From the NCBI GenBank assembly GCA_032622095.1, contig CP136066.1, forward strand, positions 195,414,816-195,478,815: DNA of 64,000 nucleotides, in the 5' to 3' direction. This document shows, in pieces, positions 58,522 to 64,000 of this stretch. This DNA is from Siphonodentalium dalli. Lineage: Eukaryota > Mollusca > Scaphopoda > Gadilida > Siphonodentaliidae. A program made the position numbers and the translations under genes. Numbering within the stretch: the stretch's first letter is position 1; every line of letters begins with the position of its first letter. The notes beneath the pieces were generated by a model that ran no database searches, had not been told where the DNA came from, and saw only the letters and a program-made list of their open reading frames with translations.

Positions 58522-61500
58522 GTATGCTTTATTCTCTCATCCAAGTAAATACATTACATATTACATAAAGGATATTGAGATATTAACTAGAAGTATATAT
58601 ACAATAGACATAATATAGCAATATATATATAATAGATATGTACATATGGTTCCGGGTCGATGGCTTGTTTAAATTCTATGAATATAATCAGTTTAATTAT
58701 TCTGACACTACTAGCTTAATTGTCGTCCGAAGTAAACATGTCGTACTATCGTGTGAAACATTTTGGATTGAGTAAACTAATCGATCGCAACGCGGAACAG
58801 TCGATTTCTTCACACCGTGTGTTTAGTTTTAGCTACAAATGATAGGTTCATATATCGTCAATTTTCAATTTTAGTATTTATACTAAACAACTATGCATGT
58901 CAGACTCAGTTTAACATCTCAAATAAGTCGAGCCGCTGACTGCCATTCCGTTCACCAGTTGTGACTATATTGTATAATTGATTCCGGGAACCATACATAT
59001 ATATTTTAATACACTAACATAAAGCCAAGTGTGAATATCATAGCATGACTATATAAATAATCAATTATAACTGAATATACATTTATACTCACTGTGCTCA
59101 TTGGCAGATATTTAGAAACTTGGTTCACATTCATCCATGCGGATGAGCAGCTAGCGACGTTCAACAGAAAGCCCAAGACTTTCTGTCGAGCCACGCATCT
59201 GACCATCCGCATAGATGAATGAATGGGAATCCATGTAGTGTTTATCGCCTAGATATTTACAGGCATTAATTGTTAAATAAAAAAACGTTCATGATGATCC
59301 TAATGAAAGAACATAGTCTGCGGAGTAGTGTGTGATTCTTCATGTTAAGAATTTCATTTATCGCAGTAGCATCTTTTCTTCTAAAGTATTTTGGTTGTAA
59401 AAAGCGTTTTCTTACATCCATAAATAATTCACACTCCAATAAATAGTGAAATTCATCACCAAGACTGCTTTTGTTGCACTTTGGGCATATTCGGTCAGCG
59501 ATATCAATATTATTCCATCGGCCTGTCTCTATGGGTAGCTGATGATTACATGTACGAAATCTACATAATGTTAACCGGTTTCTGGTGTCAAGAACATTCA
59601 AGTAGTCTTCAAAATGGATATCATGTTTGAACATTTTGTATATGATTCCCCTACTACCCGAGGCGTCTATACCAGTCTTCCATTTGTTATGGAATCTACA
59701 AATAAGGTTGCACTCAATGTACGAGAGTAATCGTTCAGTACATTGAATTTTATCTATATTCATTAAGTGAATCTGACCACAATCTGTTAAAATTTGCTTA
59801 AATTTGTTTATCCATGTGAAATTAGAGGATGCGACATTACTGAGTTTAAGCGCTAACATATATAATATTTTACAATATCTATTACAATTCATATTTACGA
59901 CTTTCAACCAATACTTTATCACACGCATGGTTATTAATACATCAATTGGCATTCGGCCGCTCTCTCCGTATAACATATAATTACATGTGGATGGTTTTAG
60001 CTGTAAAACAAACTTAAAAAATTTTCTATGTATGTTCTCAATTATATCATTGTTTCCTGTGCCCCAAATTTCACTCCCACAGGCAAGTATGGGTGCAACT
60101 TGTGCATCAAATAAATCAAATTGGTCTTTTACCGAAAGGCAGTGTGCTCGTGATTTTGTGATTATGGAGTACATGGCTTTAGTGGCTTTGTCTACAAGTA
60201 CCTTCTTTGCTTCAGAATATGAGCCAGATTTAGTATGTATAATTCCCAGATAACTAAATTTTTTAACAACTTCAATTTCCCTCCCATTATAGAAAAAAAT
60301 TATGTTTTTTGGAAGGCTACGTTTGGATATCAACAATGTTTTTGTTTTATCGACATTAACTGTTAATTTCCACGTTTCACAGTACTTATAGAAGGAATCC
60401 AAAGCTTTTTGTAATTTTGAAGGTGTTTCTGCCATCAGCACGGTATCATCTGCATACAAAATTACAAAAAGTTTCATATAGATGTTCAAGTTGTTTACAA
60501 TATCATCGGACAGTTTTGGCAGACCAATAACTCCTGTAGTTGTCAGATAAGATTCCAAATCGTTTACGTACAATGCAAAAAGGATCGGTGAGAGATTTAC
60601 GCCTTGTCTAACACCAGATAAACATGGAAAAAAAATGGATTGCTCATTTCCCAGTTGAACTTTGGACTTAATGTTCGAGTACATATTGCAAATGACTTTA
60701 AATATTTTTCCATTTACACCGTTTGATAAAAGTTTGTGCCATAGTCCCTGTCTCCATACTTTATCAAATGCTTTTTCAAAGTCAATAAATGCACAATATA
60801 AGCTTCTGTTTAGTGATCTGGTGATTTCTGTCAGCATGTGAAGAACAAAAATGTTATCAACTGTGGGGTATCCTTTTCTGAAACCGGATTGATTTTCCTT
60901 CATTATTTCGTGTTCCTCTAAATATGTGTTCATCCTGTTTGATAGTATTTTTGTAAATAATTTCCAAAAACAACTGAGTAGAGTAATGGGCCTGTAGTTT
61001 TTAGGGTCACTTGAATCTCCTTTATTTTTATATATGGGAATAATGGTTCCAATTCCCCAGGAATCAGGTATACATCCAGAATCCAAAACTAGATTAAACA
61101 GTTTACAGTATATGTCTTTAATTGCATCAGATGAGGCTTTAATAAATTCATTTAATATTCCGTCTTCTCCAGGTGATTTGTTATTACCGAGGCTAGTGAT
61201 CGCAATGTTTATTTCCTCGTTGGTAATAGGTTGGTTAAGTGTTTTATTCGCATGCGTACTTGTATCATCGATAGAAAGGTTGGGATCATGTGTGTAGGTT
61301 ATGGCATTTATTTCTCGGAAATAACTCTCAAGATCATTTATTTGTAATAAACTGTCTGTTAATTTTCTTTTCTTATTCAATATAGACCAAAATGTTCTCG
61401 AGTCACACTTTTTTAATTTAGTCATTTCACCAGATATCTTCTCTCTGTGGGATTTCATGGCATTATCCATCGCAAGCTTGTAAAATTTAGCTGCTTCACG

Positions 61501-62182
61501 CACCACGTTTCTGGATAAGTGATTATTTTTAAACTTGTTGTCTCGTTCTGCTTTTCGGTATTCTTTCCTGGCTAGTTTACACGCTGAGTTGAACCAAGGC
61601 TTGTTAGATGTTCTATGTCTATTTTTATTTATCTTACTTACTGGGCTCAGTCCGAAGGTTTTATTTGCAGAATTATGAATTACATGTGTTATTTTGGATA
61701 CAATATTGTTCATCTCTATACAGCTAGCGTGGTCGGTTTCGTGTTTATCGATGGTCTGTCGTATAGAATCAATATCATCAGGATCTAAATTGTATATAAA
61801 TTCAATAGATTTTGTTCCATCCCACCTACACCTAGGTGGCATTTTATGGGAGTCATTTATAATTCCTTCGTGCATATTTAAATCGATTGATATTTCAGAT
61901 GTTAATGTTTTGTGAATATCCGAAAATAGTTTATTAAAATCTCCTATATCAAAGTTCTTTACAATTGGTAACGCTGGGAGAGAACATATCATGTAGTCGA
62001 TTGTCGAGGCTTCGCCAGACGTGAACGCTCCTATCATCCTATCATTGCCAACGCGCCCATTTAGAAAAACCATTTGGCTATGATGACAAAGCGTGAGTAA
62101 TTTTCGACCATAATTGTTTTTCATTTTATCCATGTTATATCTTTGTTTTGTGATGCCCACTCTTTCTATAGCTAGATCGGCG
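58522..62182 (-). mobile_element. 5'-truncated non-LTR retrotransposon (LINE)
   Basis: Bounded by the interrupted H2 hairpin on both sides. No clear target duplication and no long poly-A are seen at the 3' edge, although an AATAAA lies just inside it (minus strand, near 58,530). About 740 bp of 3' untranslated sequence follow the stop. The 5' part, including the first portion of the endonuclease domain, is missing. Confidence 0.85.
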
Positions 62183-62217
62183 TTATATATGCAAGGCGAC
62201 CTATGGTCGATTCGCAT
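59266..62217 (-). CDS. LINE ORF2-type protein: partial endonuclease, reverse transcriptase, C-terminal zinc knuckle
   Basis: A 983-codon frame. The first 12 codons (MRIDHRSPCIYN) come from the interrupted H2 hairpin, so the true LINE part begins at codon 13 (about 62,181). Residues ~25-105 are the end of an apurinic-type endonuclease (FLNGR at 51-55, STIDY at 71-75, FSDIH at 98-102). The reverse transcriptase spans about 385-660, with NYRPITLLS (407-415), catalytic D479 in AFIDFEKAFD, GVRQG, and YADD at 588-591. SEIWG follows at 715-719 and a C911-x2-C914-x9-H924-x4-C929 knuckle near the end. The protein copies element RNA at target sites. Without the first part of the endonuclease and the promoter this copy is probably immobile. 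The frame has no stop, so the insertion is recent. Clade uncertain: Jockey/CR1/RTE-like. Shares its C-terminus with the fragment at 22.8 kb. Confidence 0.85.
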   Translation of the reverse strand: MRIDHRSPCIYNADLAIERVGITKQRYNMDKMKNNYGRKLLTLCHHSQMVFLNGRVGNDRMIGAFTSGEASTIDYMICSLPALPIVKNFDIGDFNKLFSDIHKTLTSEISIDLNMHEGIINDSHKMPPRCRWDGTKSIEFIYNLDPDDIDSIRQTIDKHETDHASCIEMNNIVSKITHVIHNSANKTFGLSPVSKINKNRHRTSNKPWFNSACKLARKEYRKAERDNKFKNNHLSRNVVREAAKFYKLAMDNAMKSHREKISGEMTKLKKCDSRTFWSILNKKRKLTDSLLQINDLESYFREINAITYTHDPNLSIDDTSTHANKTLNQPITNEEINIAITSLGNNKSPGEDGILNEFIKASSDAIKDIYCKLFNLVLDSGCIPDSWGIGTIIPIYKNKGDSSDPKNYRPITLLSCFWKLFTKILSNRMNTYLEEHEIMKENQSGFRKGYPTVDNIFVLHMLTEITRSLNRSLYCAFIDFEKAFDKVWRQGLWHKLLSNGVNGKIFKVICNMYSNIKSKVQLGNEQSIFFPCLSGVRQGVNLSPILFALYVNDLESYLTTTGVIGLPKLSDDIVNNLNIYMKLFVILYADDTVLMAETPSKLQKALDSFYKYCETWKLTVNVDKTKTLLISKRSLPKNIIFFYNGREIEVVKKFSYLGIIHTKSGSYSEAKKVLVDKATKAMYSIITKSRAHCLSVKDQFDLFDAQVAPILACGSEIWGTGNNDIIENIHRKFFKFVLQLKPSTCNYMLYGESGRMPIDVLITMRVIKYWLKVVNMNCNRYCKILYMLALKLSNVASSNFTWINKFKQILTDCGQIHLMNIDKIQCTERLLSYIECNLICRFHNKWKTGIDASGSRGIIYKMFKHDIHFEDYLNVLDTRNRLTLCRFRTCNHQLPIETGRWNNIDIADRICPKCNKSSLGDEFHYLLECELFMDVRKRFLQPKYFRRKDATAINEILNMKNHTLLRRLCSFIRIIMNVFLFNN

Positions 62218-62376
62218 ATATGTTGCGCCAGCGCAGCTCCCGTCATGAAAGGGTTAATGCATGTTGCCGTGCATATTCTTATTACGAGCAACACCAGGTT
62301 TTCGTTCCCCGAGTAACAATATAGTTACCGAACTATGAGATATTTTTCTAGTTTTCAAAATTATACTATAAAGTTA

Positions 62377-62536
62377 TTATACAATGTTGTGTACAGTATG
62401 TGTTTTTCTTGTACGAGTCCAGGTTGTGGTGAAAAGTCATATTGGACGAGACACGCCAGTGTCGAGTCGAATATGACTTTTCACCACAACCTGGACGAGT
62501 ACAAGAAAAACTCATACTGTATACAACATTGTATAA
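62377..62536. repeat. Long inverted repeat, ~70-bp arms
   Basis: TTATACAATGTTGTGTACAG at the left is mirrored at the right edge. AGGTTGTGGTGAAAAGTCAT is shared by both arms. The loop is about 20 bp. The overlapping frames of 95 and 63 aa are artefacts of the palindrome. Confidence 0.85.
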
Positions 62537-62824
62537 TGACATTTTTATTATCCATCTGTATGTTTATCCAAATTTTGGAAATAAAACTTTTGTGGTTATT
62601 TTTGGTATTTGTCGGCACTTAATTCTCTTTTAAAGCCTGTACCGTATATTGATCATCAGAAAGCATGATTTGGAAAAGTAAACACGGAAGTGAGAACAAA
62701 ACTCGGAAATGCGGAAGTGAAACGTCTGCTAAAATCCATCAATGTTGCGCGCGCATCACAATTTGATCGATTCATTTCGCAATATAGTTAATTCGTGACG
62801 TCACGGAGACCAATATGAGAAGTC

Positions 62825-63075
62825 ATATTGTACAGTCGGGAGTCCAATATGACTTTCGGGGGTCCAATATTACTTTTTCCAGGACTATCACGTGGCGTCT
62901 TTTGCCCAATCGGAAATGGTGTTAGTTAAGGGATGGATAATAAAAAGTTATATTGTACAGTCGGGAGTCCAATATGACTTTCGGGAGTCCAATATGACTT
63001 TTTCCATGACTACATTGTATCACGTGGCGGCTTTTGCCCAATGGGAAATGGTGTTAGTTAAGGGATGGATAATAA
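62825..63075 (+). repeat. Tandem duplication, 125-bp unit, two copies
   Basis: GTACAGTCGGGAGTCCAATA begins at 62,830 and again at 62,955. Both continue through GGAAATGGTGTTAGTTAAGG and GATGGATAATA. Each unit also repeats GGGAGTCCAATATGACTTT internally. The AAGTCATATT word links it to the inverted repeat at 62,377. Confidence 0.85.
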
Positions 63076-63523
63076 TATATATTTGTTCACTTCGATATGT
63101 GTTTTTTGTGGAGATGCAATTGGAATCCGAATACCCCAAATTACCATGGTTACCATCTAGCCACGTCCCCGGTTATCGACCGCCATCCTTATGATGTTGT
63201 GGACATTGACGATCGTGTGAAATAAGTAAAATGACCGCACATTTGATGTGACCTTTATATGTAGGCAACATTATTTGACATTAGTTGTGGTTTTCAACTT
63301 CTGTTTGTCGTTAACAGGAAGTAATTTGGACTTCATCCGCACTCTCTTGCGTCTTGATAACAATCTCAAAAGGCGATCTATAAATCCCATTGTAACAATC
63401 GTTCCCAGATTTTTGGTAAAGCATACCAATTTCCAAGGCATGTTCAAGGCCAGTGCACGGATTGTGTTGTGTGTCGTGGTCAACACACGCTCAATGGCGA
63501 TTTCCAGCTAATCCCATTTTTAG

Positions 63524-63694
63524 AAGCAAATGTAATTTTTGAGAAAGTAGAAATTATTTTGGGATTGGGTGGGATTCGAACCCCGGCCCATGACGGCGAG
63601 TGCGCCTTGCGACTCAAAGTCCGACGTCAATACCACACGGCCACCGAAGCGACCCCAAAAAAAGGAAGCACAGTCTCAAAAATTACATTTGCTT
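63524..63694. mobile_element. Foldback element with a tRNA-like core
   Basis: Arms 63,524-63,544 and 63,674-63,694 are perfect 21-bp reverse complements (AAGCAAATGTAATTTTTGAG outward). Between them lies the tRNA-like sequence on the minus strand. Confidence 0.7.
63567..63656 (-). tRNA. tRNA-like sequence (SINE head or decayed tRNA)
   Basis: On the minus strand it carries a perfect internal B box (GGTTCGAATCC) and a near-consensus A box (TGGCCGTGTGG), with a long variable region like Leu or Ser tRNAs. The anticodon stem and T stem do not pair properly, so this is unlikely to be a working tRNA. It could still promote RNA polymerase III transcription, as in tRNA-derived SINEs. Confidence 0.45.
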
Positions 63695-64000
63695 TTTTAA
63701 ATAGGCGCCTTGTGTGTTGTATGGTCCAAGACATGTTCAAAGAGCAACGCTCGGCATGTTTCGGAGACGTAAATAGTACATGCTACTGTGCCATATCTGC
63801 TATATATAATCCCATTGTGTCTGGTCAATTGTGCTCAGATCTTGCGAATAATACTTTACAAGTATACATCTCGTCTTCGACTCGAATAATTATGGTAAAG
63901 AACTACTCTTATGCTCTAACCCTAGTGATATTGCCACTCCCTACACTATATATTTATCCATTGGGAGTGGCATACGGGGTCTGGGCAAAATGTTGTGATA
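63695..64000. other. No gene seen
   Basis: Rest of repeat R18 and flanking sequence. ATATTGCCACTCCC and its inverse GGGAGTGGCAT lie at 63,930-63,975. Confidence 0.5.

Larger units (their letters stand above)
58025..62253 (+). mobile_element. Family H2 hairpin element, copy 3, split by the LINE
   Basis: The left part 58,025-58,521 carries the first palindrome, the GTTAAAGAATGT spacer and the first ten bases of the second palindrome (CAATGCATTCT). The right part 62,183-62,253 resumes at TTATATATGCAAGGCGACCT and ends AGCTCCCGTCATGAAAGGG before TTAA (62,254-62,257). The second hairpin is thus interrupted by 3.66 kb. Confidence 0.8.
51858..62280 (+). repeat. Segmental duplication block B
   Basis: Direct duplicate of block A (39,826-47,876). 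Specific to B: the 3.66-kb LINE (58,522-62,182). Lacking in B: the 505-bp insertion and the Helitron pair. The match resumes after the LINE at 62,183 and fades after TAATGCATGTTGC and GCATATT near 62,280. Unlisted parts of B hold no gene I can see. Confidence 0.95.
63370..63930 (-). repeat. Dispersed repeat R18, second copy (interrupted)
   Basis: On the minus strand GGTTAGAGCATAAGAGTAGT..., GCCATTGAGCGTGTGTTGAC and GTATGCTTTACCAAAAATCT follow in the same order as at 18,030-18,470. The tRNA-like foldback element (63,524-63,694) lies between the first and second blocks, so it probably inserted into this copy. The 71-87-aa frames here are not shared with the 18-kb copy. Confidence 0.65.

Noticed and set aside
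63567-63656. Functional tRNA gene
   Set aside because: Anticodon and T stems do not pair; kept only as a tRNA-like core.

Overview
The window is eukaryotic, almost certainly from a marine invertebrate animal. It is AT-rich and sparse in long reading frames, and it is full of miniature inverted-repeat transposons, non-LTR retrotransposon pieces, Helitrons and minisatellites. The only host genes I can support are two single-exon Cys-loop (nicotinic-receptor-like) ion-channel subunits. Such receptors are greatly expanded in lophotrochozoans (molluscs, annelids, brachiopods), so I lean that way, but the sequence does not settle the phylum. Frequent short ACATGTACATGT runs fit a mollusc-, amphioxus- or echinoderm-like base composition.

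Layout. 1-17 kb: repeats only. These include a palindromic CCTGGGT minisatellite (2.74-3.59 kb), Harbinger-like and TTAA-flanked MITEs, mariner-like palindromes, a decayed retrotransposon end (13.6-14.2 kb) and a 45-bp minisatellite of about 40 units (14.9-16.7 kb). A second CCTGGGT array ends at 17,014 in an exact 28-bp inverse of the sequence at 2,743. 17-39 kb: nested non-autonomous DNA transposons. Two of them (20.7-22.1 and 23.7-26.2 kb) have ends made of short tandem repeats in opposite orientation. TTAA-flanked elements carrying paired self-palindromes, a retrotransposon 3' end (22.8 kb) and a Helitron-like pair (29.3 kb) also lie here.

39.8-62.3 kb: a direct segmental duplication. Block A (39,826-47,876) and block B (51,858-62,280) each carry, in the same order, a retrotransposon 3' end, a TTAA hairpin element, a long non-coding stretch, the receptor gene and a second type of hairpin element. 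Later insertions distinguish them. Block A gained a 505-bp insertion and a head-to-tail pair of Helitrons (43,655-44,544). Block B gained a 3.66-kb 5'-truncated LINE with an intact reverse-transcriptase frame (58,522-62,182). Because each block shows the other's empty sites, insertion boundaries can be read to the base.

The two receptor genes are 99% identical over 1,221 nt. Of 12 differences, 11 change the protein. Both keep the Cys-loop, four membrane segments and the Glu-Lys at the inner end of M2, but lack the usual acetylcholine-binding residues, so they look like non-alpha or divergent subunits. 62.3-64 kb holds more inverted repeats and a tRNA-like sequence inside a foldback element.
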